NCBI GenBank assembly: GCA_944326915.1 | Contig: CALVFT010000001.1 | Location: 348,057-412,056, forward strand | DNA: 64,000 nucleotides | Direction: 5' to 3' | Source of the DNA: Candidatus Gastranaerophilales bacterium | Lineage (GTDB): Bacteria > Cyanobacteriota > Vampirovibrionia > Gastranaerophilales > Gastranaerophilaceae | In this document: positions 8,528 to 17,042 of the stretch, piece by piece | Position numbering within the stretch: the stretch's first letter is position 1 | Layout: every line of letters starts with the position of its first letter | Program-made: the position numbers and the translations under genes | The notes under the pieces: generated by a model | The model's database searches: none | What the model was told of the DNA's origin: nothing | What the model saw: only the letters and a program-made list of their open reading frames with translations

Positions 8528-9649
8528 CTATCTTATTTGTACAGGCATAATCAAGCATACAAAATCTTCTTCGCAATTAGGTCTGAACATAGTTGCTGAA
8601 AGACTTGTATTTAAACCAATTTTAACTTCATCACAATCAATATTTTTCAATGCTTCAAGTACATATTTATAATTGAATGCAATCGCAAGTTCTTCTCCTG
8701 AATAATCGATATCTAAGTTTTCTTCTGATTTACCAGAATCAGGAGTATCTGCAGATAGTTTTAAATTATTATTACTGAATTCAAGTTTTACAATACTTGT
8801 CTTTTCATTAACCATAATTGATACACGTTCAAGTGCTGATGTTAATTGAGATACATTAACAATAGCTTCTTTAGGACTTTCTTGAGGTATTAGCTGGTTA
8901 TATTTTGGGAATTGACCTTCTAGAAGTCTTGAAATTGTAGTTGTTTTTTCACTTTTTAAAATTATTTTTGATCTTTCTGTATATATTTTTACAGTCTCTT
9001 CATCTATGAAGCTGCTCATTTTTATAAATTCATTCAATGTCTTTGAAGGAATTATTAATTGACTTGCTTTATCATCTTTATTATCAATAGTTTCACGAAC
9101 TCTAGCAAGTCTGTTTCCATCTGTTGAAGCTATTTCAAGAACATTACCTGATATATCACAGACAATACCTGATAATAAATTACTTGTTTCGTAACTAGCA
9201 GCAGCAAAACCTGCTTGTTTTACAGCTTTTACAAAAGGTCTTATTGATATTTCAAAACCATTTTCTTCACTCACTTCTACATTTGTAAATTCAGGAGGAA
9301 ATTCTGATGCTGAAATACCGATAATATCAAACTTTGAATTTTGACAAGTTATATGTACAGAAGTTTCTTCATTATTCATTTCAAAAGTAATTAATTTGTC
9401 ACCAAGCTTGGAAACTATCTCGTTGAGCGTCTTTGAAGGCAATGTAATTTTTCCTTCTTCTTCTACTTGAGCGTCTACATTTGCAATAACTGTAAAATCT
9501 AAATCTGTTGCAACAAGCTTAATGGTAGATTTATCAATAGTTTCAATCAATATATTTAGTAATACAGGCTGCAAAGCTTTCATTGAAGTTGCTCTTTCTA
9601 CTATTTTTATACCATTGTATAAATCTTCTTTTTTTATGATAAATTTCAT
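8528..9649 (-). CDS. dnaN: DNA polymerase III sliding clamp, beta subunit
   Basis: Ring-forming processivity factor of the replicase. 373 residues with the three-fold repeated clamp domains; recognisable segments include MKFIIKKEDL, LVATDLDF in domain I, ASTDGNRLAR in domain II and the C-terminal MPVQIR that ends nearly all bacterial clamps. GGGAG precedes the ATG; a TATAAT box lies at 9687-9692 on the minus strand. It heads an operon with three downstream genes and sits beside the candidate origin. Confidence 0.97.
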   Translation of the reverse strand: MKFIIKKEDLYNGIKIVERATSMKALQPVLLNILIETIDKSTIKLVATDLDFTVIANVDAQVEEEGKITLPSKTLNEIVSKLGDKLITFEMNNEETSVHITCQNSKFDIIGISASEFPPEFTNVEVSEENGFEISIRPFVKAVKQAGFAAASYETSNLLSGIVCDISGNVLEIASTDGNRLARVRETIDNKDDKASQLIIPSKTLNEFIKMSSFIDEETVKIYTERSKIILKSEKTTTISRLLEGQFPKYNQLIPQESPKEAIVNVSQLTSALERVSIMVNEKTSIVKLEFSNNNLKLSADTPDSGKSEENLDIDYSGEELAIAFNYKYVLEALKNIDCDEVKIGLNTSLSATMFRPNCEEDFVCLIMPVQIR

Positions 9650-9770
9650 AACTTATACTCCCTTTAAAATGAATACTTTTAATAGGATTATAGTATAAAT
9701 AAAGAATCAAGAAAAACATGATTTCAAAAAATCAATACAAAAATTAACTAACTGTCGGATTTTCTTCAAG

Positions 9771-10006
9771 TTAAATTATATTATATATAAATATAATAAT
9801 AATATATATTTAATTTAATCATAATAATAAGCTGTCAATATTTGTAGAAAACTACTGAAAACTATTGGTACGCAAGATTTTTCATTGTTAAATATTTTGT
9901 AGAAAACTTGTGTATAAATTTAAGGGTTTTGTAGAAATCTTTAAATAAACTATTTTATTGTAGAAAACCCATGAGTTTTCTACTGAATTCTACATGTTTT
10001 TCTACA
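9771..10006. other. oriC: Candidate chromosomal replication origin (oriC) beside dnaN
   Basis: The 629-base stretch between dnaN and the 10279 gene has no convincing reading frame. An almost pure A/T tract at 9771-9832 could be the unwinding element. Next to it lies a cluster of TGTAGAAAA boxes (TTTTCTACA on the other strand): 9843-9851, 9898-9906, 9959-9967 and, inverted, 9998-10006 are perfect; 9930-9938 and 9976-9984 have one mismatch; 9986-9994 has two. The 9-mer differs at two positions from the E. coli DnaA box TTATCCACA. Adjacency to dnaN matches cyanobacterial origins. Function is inferred. Confidence 0.65.
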
Positions 10007-10068
10007 ATAACTTTTTTGATTTATTACAAATTATTAATAAATTATGTATTATATTTGTCATCTTTTTC

Positions 10069-10097
10069 TTGACAAATAATTTGTTTTGTGTTATAAA
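10069..10097 (+). promoter_or_regulatory. Near-consensus sigma-70 promoter
   Basis: TTGACA (10069-10074), 17 bp, TATAAA (10092-10097). Transcription would start near 10104. It reads rightward from the origin region into a hairpin and then toward the small gene at 10279. Confidence 0.7.
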
Positions 10098-10122
10098 GTA
10101 AGTGGGGTAAATGTATATTTAT

Positions 10123-10153
10123 AAGTCTTGTCAATTGACGAGACTTTCTTTTT
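10123..10153 (+). terminator. Hairpin with T-rich tail downstream of a strong promoter
   Basis: AAGTCTTGTCAA (10123-10134) is followed directly by its near-perfect inverse (one G-T pair), then TCTTTTT. With the promoter at 10069 this defines a transcript of only about 50 nt, or an attenuator in front of the 10279 gene. Confidence 0.55.
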
Positions 10154-10278
10154 CGCTACATGCTTTTTTATTTTGTAACATTCTCTTAATAAATGAAATT
10201 ATTTTCTAAAGTTTTTTTGAATCATTTCCGAACATGAACTTACGCAAGTCGAAAGAGTTAATTGGAGGAAAACTTAAA

Positions 10279-10656
10279 ATGAGTCAAAAAACGCAAGAAA
10301 TGATTAGTTTGGATTGTGTGGAGTTGAACAATCAATTAGTAAATGACCTTTGTTTAGAAGATGTTCAGGTTGATTTAAATGAAATTGATATGTCGTTGAA
10401 ATCCCAAGATTTGTTGATGATGGATGCAACAAATTTATTAATTTTGGATGATACAAAGTATTTTTCAGAAGAATTATTGGAAATTATTCGTGATTCTAAA
10501 GTTATCTACTTTGAAGAACGACAAGCTGCTAGAAAGGCTATATCTTTGGAAGCAAAACTTGCAAAAATCCAACATGATGTTATTACAGTTTTGAATAAAC
10601 CTCTAAATGAAATGTTTGATGAATTCGCGAATATAATTATTGAAAAGATTGCGTAG
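10279..10656 (+). CDS. Hypothetical acidic protein next to the origin
   Basis: 125 residues, no family recognised. Soluble, acidic and Leu/Asp-rich in the middle (DLNEIDMSLKSQDLLMMD), with a helical C-terminus (ARKAISLEAKLAKIQHDV). No signal peptide or membrane segment. The frame extends to 10234, but GGAGG at 10264-10268 spaces to the ATG at 10279, so that start is chosen. It may be expressed through the promoter and hairpin at 10069-10153. Confidence 0.7.
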   Translation: MSQKTQEMISLDCVELNNQLVNDLCLEDVQVDLNEIDMSLKSQDLLMMDATNLLILDDTKYFSEELLEIIRDSKVIYFEERQAARKAISLEAKLAKIQHDVITVLNKPLNEMFDEFANIIIEKIA

Positions 10657-10678
10657 AGAATAATACAAAATATATAAA

Positions 10679-10717
10679 AAAGACCCCTATCAAAATATTG
10701 AAGGAGTCTTTTTTTTT
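10679..10717. terminator. Terminator between the 10279 gene and metG
   Basis: AAAGACCCCT (10679-10688) pairs with AGGAGTCTTT (10702-10711) with one C-A mismatch, then a T run to 10717. A-rich sequence before it lets it serve the convergent metG too. Confidence 0.8.
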
Positions 10718-10732
10718 ATATAGATAATATTT

Positions 10733-12292
10733 TTATTTTTTAGAAGATTTATCAGCTAATTCGCTGTCTAATCTCAAAAATACTGGATGTATTTCTTCTT
10801 TAGATATAAGTTTACCTATTTTTATATTATCAGCTGTTAAATCGTCTAATTTTATGCTCAAATCAAATGATAATTGTTTAGCCATATCTTTTGCGATGTT
10901 TGGGCAATAAGGATAGATTAGAGCTGATACAATGCACATAACATCAAGTACAGTTGTTAGAACTTGACCACACTCTGTCATCTTTTCTTCTTTAGCCAAT
11001 GTCCAAGGAGCATTATCAGTCACATATTTATTTGTGATATCAACAAGGTTAATTATTTCTTGACCGGCTTCTGCTATTTCAAAATTATCAAAATGGTTTT
11101 TAACTATATCTATTTTATTTTTTGCAACTTTTAAAATTTCATTATTGGTCTTAAATTCTGCTTTAACTTCTCCATCAAAGTATTTTACAAGCATAGATAA
11201 AGTTCTGTTCAATAAATTACCCATACTATTTGCAAGGTGAGCATTTACTTTTTCTTTGAAATCATCATCAGAATAATTTCCATCTTTTCCGCAAGGAGCA
11301 GATGTTGCCATATAGTATCTAAATGCATCTGGATGTTCCATATTAAAGTTTTTCAAAACATCAGTTGGAGCGATAACATTTCCTATAGATTTAGACATTT
11401 TTGATTGATCTATTGTAATCCATCCGTGTGCAAGAATTTGTTTTGGTAATGGTAAATCAAGTGCCATTAAAATTGCAGGCCAGTAGATGCTATGGAATTT
11501 AAGAATATCTTTTCCGATTATTTGAACATTTGCAGGCCATAATTTTTTGTATTGTTCTGATGGATTTTCTGTATCATAACCAATAGCTGTAATATAGTTT
11601 GATAAAGCATCAATCCAAACATAAATAGATTGTTCCGGATCATCTAGTACGTCTATACCCCATTGAACATTAGATTTTGCTCTAGATACTGAGATATCTT
11701 GAATATCTTCCAACTGATTTAAAACTTCGTTAGCTCTGAATTGAGGCACGATAAAATCAGGATTTTCTTTTATGTGTTTAATAATCGCATCTTTATATTT
11801 TGTTAGTTTAAAGAAATAATTTTCTTCTGTAACTAATTCCGGTTTTTTCAAGTGATCAGGACATAGACCATCTTCTGTCAAATCTTTTTCATTCAAAAAG
11901 CATTCACAACCTGAGCAGTATAGGCCTTGGTATGAGTGTTTATAAATATCACCATTTTCAACAAGTTTTTTGAAGATTTTTTGAACAGTTTTTTCATGAT
12001 CTTCATCAGTTGTTCTTATGAATCTATTGTATTCAATATCCAAAGCTTTCCAAGCACCTTTAAATTGTTGAGCATTTTCATCACACAATTCTTTTGGTGA
12101 AATGCCTTTTGCTGCCGCTGTTTTTTGAATTTTTATACCGTGTTCATCAGTACCTGTCAAGAAAAATACATTATCACATCTTTGTGAATAGTGTCTTGCA
12201 ATGATATCTGTTAAAATCTTTTCATAAGCGTGTCCAATGTGAGGAGCTCCGTTTACGTAGTCTATTGCTGTTGTTAAATAATATTTGTCCAT
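10733..12292 (-). CDS. metG: Methionyl-tRNA synthetase
   Basis: Charges tRNA-Met and initiator tRNA. Class I signatures are present: HIGH at residues 18-21 and KMSKSIGN near 297. The connective peptide carries a zinc knuckle YCSGCE...LCPDH, the fourth ligand being His or a nearby residue. An anticodon-binding helical domain follows, but there is no C-terminal EMAP-like tRNA-binding domain, so this is the short form at 519 residues. Monocistronic, convergent with the 10279 gene. Confidence 0.97.
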   Translation of the reverse strand: MDKYYLTTAIDYVNGAPHIGHAYEKILTDIIARHYSQRCDNVFFLTGTDEHGIKIQKTAAAKGISPKELCDENAQQFKGAWKALDIEYNRFIRTTDEDHEKTVQKIFKKLVENGDIYKHSYQGLYCSGCECFLNEKDLTEDGLCPDHLKKPELVTEENYFFKLTKYKDAIIKHIKENPDFIVPQFRANEVLNQLEDIQDISVSRAKSNVQWGIDVLDDPEQSIYVWIDALSNYITAIGYDTENPSEQYKKLWPANVQIIGKDILKFHSIYWPAILMALDLPLPKQILAHGWITIDQSKMSKSIGNVIAPTDVLKNFNMEHPDAFRYYMATSAPCGKDGNYSDDDFKEKVNAHLANSMGNLLNRTLSMLVKYFDGEVKAEFKTNNEILKVAKNKIDIVKNHFDNFEIAEAGQEIINLVDITNKYVTDNAPWTLAKEEKMTECGQVLTTVLDVMCIVSALIYPYCPNIAKDMAKQLSFDLSIKLDDLTADNIKIGKLISKEEIHPVFLRLDSELADKSSKK

Positions 12293-12371
12293 TGTATATT
12301 CCCTTATTAAATTAATTTAAAACTTTACTTAAAACTACCACACTACAAAAATAATAGTATCATAAAAAACA

Positions 12372-14033
12372 TTATTTTTTCTTGTAAATAAGATATCTAT
12401 AACCATAATCAATTGTTTTTACTTGGTTATAATTTTCTGCAATGAAACCGCATAAATTGAAAGCATAATCATTACAGATAGATTTAAATCCATAATTATA
12501 CATATCTTGGTTAGACAAAACGAAGTATTCTGGTTTGTTTTGTTCAAAATATTTAATAATTTTATCTTCTCCGAATGATTCTATATACAAAGGAATCATT
12601 GAATTGTAATATCCATCACTTTCTCTATCAGTAAGAAAATTTATAATTAAACCTTCCGGAAAGACAACAATTTTATCATTTTTATTTGTTTTTTTGTTGA
12701 TAAAATTGATTAAATCTTTAGTTGCAAATGCTATTTCTTTTGTTGTATATATATTTCCTTTTTCAGTATTAATACTAACTTTTTGATTTTCTAGCCCAAA
12801 ATAATTTATTATATATAAACATAATGAAAATAATATAAAATAAAAAGTTAGAGGTTTTTGATATTTTTTATCAATAAAGCAAAATAATAAAGCAAGAAAA
12901 CCGATAACACAAAAGAAGAAATAAAAAGAAGCATATCCAGATAAAATAATTCCCCAAAATGATTTTAATGAAACAGTAATAGTTCCGACAATCAAAATAA
13001 TTAAAGGAATATTAGTTTTTATGTATTTAAAACATATAATCCCGCAAATAGTAAGTAAAACGGATAAAAATGCAATTGTTATTAGTTTTGTATCTGTCAA
13101 GAACCAAATAGAAACAATTGTTCCAATAATATAGGTAAAAATAGATGCAACTTTATTTTTTTCTTTCAGGAATTTACCAAGACATAACAAACCAACAGAA
13201 GTACCAGTTTTTAAAAAAGTAGTAAAAAGTATAGGTAAAACTTTTGGATTGAAGTATGTACCAACAGTTTCGTAAAAATATTTTAAAGTCTGACTCTGCG
13301 ACATATTTTTTACGTTGTGTAGTGATTCAATTAAATTTTGTATTGTCATTCCTTGAATAAATAATATTCCAAAGCTCAAAAGCGGCACAATCGAAAGAAA
13401 TCCAAAATTCTTTAATAATAAAATTTTGTCTGTTTTTAATTTTATAAACAAATATACTATGTACAACAAGATAGGAATTGCAAATTCATATTTGCACGAA
13501 ATACAAATTCCAAGTAAAAAAGATGCTAAATATAAAAGATGTATTTTATTTGTTTTTTCAAATTTAATCAAAGATAATAAAGCAAAAATATAAGCAATTG
13601 TTCCATAAAGCATTGCCCAGCTGTATGGAAATGAAAAATTAAAAAATACTGCACTATATACGCTTGTAAAAATTGTTAGTAAGCAGATTGAAAAACTTAA
13701 ACTTTTTGATAGAAATTCTTTTGCAAGAAAATAAATTCCTGAAATAGCCAAAAAACTAGAGCAAATTCCTGAAAAATAAAGAGTAGATAGTTTTGCTCCA
13801 AGTATTTTATATAAAATAGCATTGAATAAATATGCAAAAGGACCATAAATTACAAATAAATCTTTGTATAAAACTTCTCCTTTTAAAATCTGCTCAGGAT
13901 AATATACTTCTCTCCCAACATCAAGAATTATATTATTACAATGTCCAACAGAAAAAAACAAAGCTATTCCACAAATAATCCACAAAAAAATGAGGTAATA
14001 ATTTTCCCTAATAAAATTTTTAAATCTTTCCAT
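12372..14033 (-). CDS. Polytopic membrane protein, GT-C glycosyltransferase-like (GT39/ArnT type)
   Basis: About 553 residues with roughly a dozen membrane helices and a C-terminal soluble domain of about 120 residues. The first periplasmic loop reads DVGREVYYPEQILKGEVLYK followed by DLFVIYGPFAYLFN, the layout of polyprenyl-phosphate-sugar glycosyltransferases, whose catalytic acidic residue sits in that loop. It probably transfers a sugar on the outer face of the inner membrane; the acceptor is unknown. The frame opens with TTG at 14051; the ATG at 14033 is preferred. No ribosome-binding site is seen. No sugar-pathway gene is adjacent. Confidence 0.65.
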   Translation of the reverse strand: MERFKNFIRENYYLIFLWIICGIALFFSVGHCNNIILDVGREVYYPEQILKGEVLYKDLFVIYGPFAYLFNAILYKILGAKLSTLYFSGICSSFLAISGIYFLAKEFLSKSLSFSICLLTIFTSVYSAVFFNFSFPYSWAMLYGTIAYIFALLSLIKFEKTNKIHLLYLASFLLGICISCKYEFAIPILLYIVYLFIKLKTDKILLLKNFGFLSIVPLLSFGILFIQGMTIQNLIESLHNVKNMSQSQTLKYFYETVGTYFNPKVLPILFTTFLKTGTSVGLLCLGKFLKEKNKVASIFTYIIGTIVSIWFLTDTKLITIAFLSVLLTICGIICFKYIKTNIPLIILIVGTITVSLKSFWGIILSGYASFYFFFCVIGFLALLFCFIDKKYQKPLTFYFILFSLCLYIINYFGLENQKVSINTEKGNIYTTKEIAFATKDLINFINKKTNKNDKIVVFPEGLIINFLTDRESDGYYNSMIPLYIESFGEDKIIKYFEQNKPEYFVLSNQDMYNYGFKSICNDYAFNLCGFIAENYNQVKTIDYGYRYLIYKKK

Positions 14034-14158
14034 ATTAATAAAAATTAACAAAATATCTATAAAAAGGCAATAAATACAAAAAAATTAACTTCATGAATAT
14101 AGGTAGGTTAATGTCAAAAATTAGTATTAGAAATTTTTGATAGAAATGGTGAAAGAAA

Positions 14159-14566
14159 ATGTCTTCAAATTGGATGGGAAATTTGGATATGTTAGCCCAA
14201 GAAGGTGTAATAAACTTTGATGCACCAGCCTTTGTTATGGGTACAAAACCAAGATATGTCGGAAATCCTCGACTTAGTCAAATGCAACCATTTCCAGGCC
14301 CAATCCCAGAAGCTCCACTTATTAATCAACCGCAACCATTAGTTGATGAATTCCAAAAACAAGATAATAATAATCACGTAAAAAATCCGACATGGAAAAA
14401 AGTTCTGTTTGGATTAGTTGCAACAGGTACTCTTATTTTTGCAGGATATAAATTCAAAAAAACTCTTATTCCATATGCTAAAAAAGCTTGTACAAATATT
14501 TCTAGTTTTTGCAAGAACAGCTGGAATAAGTTCACTGGTTTGTTCAAAAAGAAAAAGACTCCATAA
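14159..14566 (+). CDS. Small protein with a Pro-rich region and one membrane segment
   Basis: 135 residues, unrecognised. The first 70 are Pro/Gln-rich (QPFPGPIPEAPLINQPQP), then one hydrophobic helix (about 82-98, VLFGLVATGTLIFAGY) and a very basic tail ending GLFKKKKTP. With no signal peptide, the basic tail probably stays in the cytoplasm by the positive-inside rule, leaving the Pro-rich part outside. Its stop is one base from the aroB stop on the other strand. Confidence 0.65.
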   Translation: MSSNWMGNLDMLAQEGVINFDAPAFVMGTKPRYVGNPRLSQMQPFPGPIPEAPLINQPQPLVDEFQKQDNNNHVKNPTWKKVLFGLVATGTLIFAGYKFKKTLIPYAKKACTNISSFCKNSWNKFTGLFKKKKTP

Positions 14567-14567
14567 T

Positions 14568-15635
14568 TTATTGTAAAAGATCTTTTTCTGTAAATTCAAA
14601 AGCTTCAACTGTTGAATAATCAGTTGGCAAAATAAAAACAATACTATCTGAAGTTGCTTTTTTATCCATTTTCATAAGCTCAACGAGTTTTTTTATTGGA
14701 TATTCAGGTATCTCTCTAAATTTGAATTTTTTTATTATGTCATCTGCAAAAAATTTATAATTTTTATCAATTAAATTCTTTTTCACAGCAAGCTTGAAAG
14801 CAAAGTTGATTCCTTCTACAACAGCTTCACCGTGAGTAAATTTTTTGTATTTAGTATATTGTTCTATTGCATGACCATATGTATGACCAAAATTCAATAT
14901 TCTGCGTAAACCTTTTTCTTTTTCATCCTTTTCAACAACAGAGGTTTTTAGTTTGATACAAATTTGAATAAGATTACTAAGTGTAAGGTTATCTCTTTTT
15001 AGAATTTTTTCAGTATTGTCACTTATGAAATTAGTGAGGTGTAATTCTTCATTACAAAGACAACTTTTTTCGATGAAAGAATATTTCACAACTTCTCCAA
15101 GTCCTGTCTTAAACTGTCTTTCATCAAGAGTTTTTAAAAAATTGCTGTTTATCAAAACAGCTTTTGGCTGATAAAAAGAGCCGACTAAATTTTTTCCAAA
15201 TTCAGTATCTATACCGGTTTTGCCTCCAACAGATGAATCAACACAAGCAAGCAGTGTAGTAGGAACTTGAATAAAATCAATACCACGCATATAACAAGAA
15301 GCCGCAAAGCCAGCTAAATCTCCAACAACGCCACCACCAATCGCAACTATGGCATCTTTGCGTGTGAGTTTCTTTCTTAGTGCAAATTTTAAAATTTTTT
15401 CAAAGTTTTTAAAATTCTTATGCTTTTCACCGTCCTTTAGTACAAGTTTTTCTTCCTTGTTAAAACCAAGTTCTTTTCCATAAATTTTTTCAACTTTTTC
15501 TGAAATAACAACAATAAAATTTTTCCCATCAATAAAGGATTTTATTTTTTCTTTCATAGAAGATATAGAATCCCATTCAATATTTATAGGATAAGATTTT
15601 TCTGTTTCTTTTATGTTAACTGACAAACTAATCAT
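14568..15635 (-). CDS. aroB: 3-dehydroquinate synthase
   Basis: Second step of the shikimate pathway, NAD- and Zn/Co-dependent. Motifs: IGGGVVGDLAGFAAS near residue 98 (NAD), PTTLLACVDSSVGGKTG, GLGEVVKYSFI with a metal-ligand Glu, and LNFGHTYGHAIE with metal-ligand His. 355 residues is normal. Its start overlaps the end of aroK by 8 bases, so the two are translated together. Confidence 0.97.
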   Translation of the reverse strand: MISLSVNIKETEKSYPINIEWDSISSMKEKIKSFIDGKNFIVVISEKVEKIYGKELGFNKEEKLVLKDGEKHKNFKNFEKILKFALRKKLTRKDAIVAIGGGVVGDLAGFAASCYMRGIDFIQVPTTLLACVDSSVGGKTGIDTEFGKNLVGSFYQPKAVLINSNFLKTLDERQFKTGLGEVVKYSFIEKSCLCNEELHLTNFISDNTEKILKRDNLTLSNLIQICIKLKTSVVEKDEKEKGLRRILNFGHTYGHAIEQYTKYKKFTHGEAVVEGINFAFKLAVKKNLIDKNYKFFADDIIKKFKFREIPEYPIKKLVELMKMDKKATSDSIVFILPTDYSTVEAFEFTEKDLLQ

Positions 15636-16137
15636 CCAATACCCCTAAAATTTCGTTAACGATATTATATGGAGTTTTTTCTGTCGTGTCAATTGTGAAA
15701 TGGGCTTTTTCATAATTGTGTAGTCGTTTTTGCATAATTTCTTGAATTTTTTCAACAGAAAAATCTCGTCTTAAAAGAGGTCTGTGAGTTTCATTTTTAA
15801 TTCTATCGAAAATCGCTTGTGGTGATGCTTTTAGAAAAATAACACAAGATTTACTCAATAATAAATCTCTATTTTCTGGGTCTTCAAAAGCTCCTCCACC
15901 CAAAGAAATTATTTGAAAATCATTTTTTAGAACAGATTTTATTTTGTCGTTTTCTAAGACTCTAAAATGATGCTCTCCATACTTTAAAAAGATTTCTGAT
16001 ATTTTCTTTTGAGTACTACTTTCTATCAATTCGTCAATATCGACAAAACTGTATTCAGGTAAATGTTTTTGGAGTTCTTTTCCTATGGTTGATTTTCCAC
16101 AACCCATCATTCCTATAAGCGCAATATTATTTTTCAT
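15628..16137 (-). CDS. aroK: Shikimate kinase
   Basis: Phosphorylates shikimate with ATP. Walker A GMMGCGKSTIGK starts near residue 9, the shikimate-binding DIDELIE follows near 33, and SLGGGAFEDP supplies the GGG loop; RPLLRRD marks the lid. 169 residues, complete. It lies 30 bases after the small XRE regulator and overlaps aroB, probably as one operon. Confidence 0.95.
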   Translation of the reverse strand: MKNNIALIGMMGCGKSTIGKELQKHLPEYSFVDIDELIESSTQKKISEIFLKYGEHHFRVLENDKIKSVLKNDFQIISLGGGAFEDPENRDLLLSKSCVIFLKASPQAIFDRIKNETHRPLLRRDFSVEKIQEIMQKRLHNYEKAHFTIDTTEKTPYNIVNEILGVLDD

Positions 16138-16166
16138 AGACCTATTTTACAATAAATATTTATAAA

Positions 16167-16382
16167 CTATTTAACTTCTTCATCAGGCACTTCTACAATA
16201 AGATCTTTTACGCTGCAGTTGAAAAACTTAGCAATCTTTTCAAGAGTACTGATTTTCAAATCAACGTGTTCACCTTTTAATAGTTTAGTAATAGTAGTGC
16301 TGCTTAGACCAGATATTTCTGCAATTTCTTTGCATTTATATCTCTTTTTCCAACGTACATTATAAAGATTTATTATAACCAT
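16167..16382 (-). CDS. Small XRE-family DNA-binding protein
   Basis: 71 residues, essentially a single Cro/CI helix-turn-helix: YKCKEIAEISGLSSTTITKL is the HTH with its recognition helix, followed by ISTLEKIAKFFNCSVKDLI, the usual fourth and fifth helices. YozG/phage-Cro size, no other domain. It is divergent from the 16495 gene, whose promoter lies in the gap, so it may control that gene and its own unit with aroK and aroB. That control is inference. Confidence 0.88.
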   Translation of the reverse strand: MVIINLYNVRWKKRYKCKEIAEISGLSSTTITKLLKGEHVDLKISTLEKIAKFFNCSVKDLIVEVPDEEVK

Positions 16383-16424
16383 GCCAACATTATAGTCAAT
16401 ATTTCTACACTTGACTTTTTTAGT

Positions 16425-16453
16425 TTGACAACTTGATTATTTCAAACTATAAT
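16425..16453 (+). promoter_or_regulatory. Consensus sigma-70 promoter
   Basis: TTGACA (16425-16430), exactly 17 bp, TATAAT (16448-16453). It is the best promoter in the window and drives the small gene at 16495. Repeated TTTGA/TTTCAAA words around it could be regulator sites for the divergent XRE protein. Confidence 0.8.
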
Positions 16454-16494
16454 TTGATTATTGTAATAATAGGTAATATTTAAAGGATATGTTT

Positions 16495-16740
16495 ATGAAT
16501 GAAAAAAGTCGTGAAAATTCTTTTGGTAATTGTGAGGATTTGATAACTGAATTGGATTTTAAATTGTCTGATATACTATCTCATATAAAACTTCTTGCAA
16601 ATTCAACGAGTGAAAATACAGATTTTGAAATGAGTGCATTTGACATAAATTCAATTGCAATGACATTGCATGATAAAGTTATTGCTGCGATTTTTGTGGA
16701 GAAAAAATTACAATTAGAGCTGGATAATGCAAGTGTTTAG
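16495..16740 (+). CDS. Small hypothetical protein under a consensus promoter
   Basis: 81 residues, not recognised. Soluble, helical and acidic: NEKSRENSFGNCEDLITELD, then FKLSDILSHIKLLAN, then a second helical segment. No membrane segment. AGGA at 16484-16487 gives 7-nt spacing to the ATG at 16495; an earlier in-frame ATG at 16489 is too close. Adjacent to and divergent from an XRE regulator. The size suits an accessory or antitoxin-like protein, but no toxin gene is seen. Confidence 0.7.
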   Translation: MNEKSRENSFGNCEDLITELDFKLSDILSHIKLLANSTSENTDFEMSAFDINSIAMTLHDKVIAAIFVEKKLQLELDNASV

Positions 16741-16750
16741 AATATGTCAC

Positions 16751-16778
16751 TTGAAAATTATAAAAAATAGTTTATAAT
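16751..16778 (+). promoter_or_regulatory. Promoter of the candidate antisense RNA
   Basis: TTGAAA (16751-16756), 16 bp, TATAAT (16773-16778), giving a start near 16785. It reads toward and opposite to the 25-codon frame on the minus strand. Confidence 0.65.
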
Positions 16779-16784
16779 AAAGAA

Positions 16785-16878
16785 AAAGGGCGAGAGGATT
16801 GCCGTCCTCTCTTTGAAAGCCCCGTTTAGTGAATTTTAAGCGCTAGTATTATCAGTAAAATAATAACTAGTGCTTTTT
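16785..16878 (+). ncRNA. Candidate antisense RNA of a type I toxin-antitoxin locus
   Basis: A transcript starting near 16785 would first fold a hairpin closed by GGGC/GCCC with GAGAGGA pairing to TCCTCTC, then a second long stem. GCGCTAGT-ATTAT (16840-16852) pairs with ATAATAACTAGTGC (16860-16873), followed by five T at 16874-16878. That is an about 94-nt, two-hairpin RNA with its own promoter and terminator. It is fully complementary to most of the small hydrophobic frame on the minus strand. Function is inferred from layout. Confidence 0.55.
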
Positions 16879-16903
16879 CAGTTACACTGAAATTCAAGTT
16901 CAT
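16826..16903 (-). CDS. 25-residue hydrophobic peptide, candidate type I toxin
   Basis: The frame gives MNLNFSVTEKALVIIL, then LIILALKIH: a short polar start, one membrane helix and a basic end, like Fst/Ldr-type toxins. It has the strongest Shine-Dalgarno in the window, AAAGGAGGTG. The ATG is only 2 nt beyond it; the in-frame TTG at codon 3 is 8 nt away and may be the real start. Downstream on its own strand the GAGAGGA/TCCTCTC hairpin ends in GCCCTTTTTC (16779-16791), a terminator. An antisense promoter and RNA face it. Confidence 0.55.
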   Translation of the reverse strand: MNLNFSVTEKALVIILLIILALKIH

Positions 16904-16962
16904 CACCTCCTTTCACAGTTTATTCAAATTTGTAGTTTGAGCTATGAACGAAAGCGATTGAT

Positions 16963-16986
16963 AAAAGGGCTTACCCTTTTTCTTTT
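16963..16986. terminator. Short hairpin between aroC and the toxin-like locus
   Basis: AAAAGGG (16963-16969) and CCCTTTT (16974-16980) around a 4-nt loop, with T-rich flank on the plus side. It may end aroC transcripts leftward, or plus-strand read-through. Confidence 0.5.
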
Positions 16987-17042
16987 ATTATCAAAGAGTA
17001 AACAGAAATATAAATCAATAAAAACGGAAATATAATTAAAAT

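Noticed and set aside
10111..10209. 32-codon frame starting at ATG 10111
   Set aside because: It runs through the terminator-like hairpin and lacks a ribosome-binding site; probably chance.
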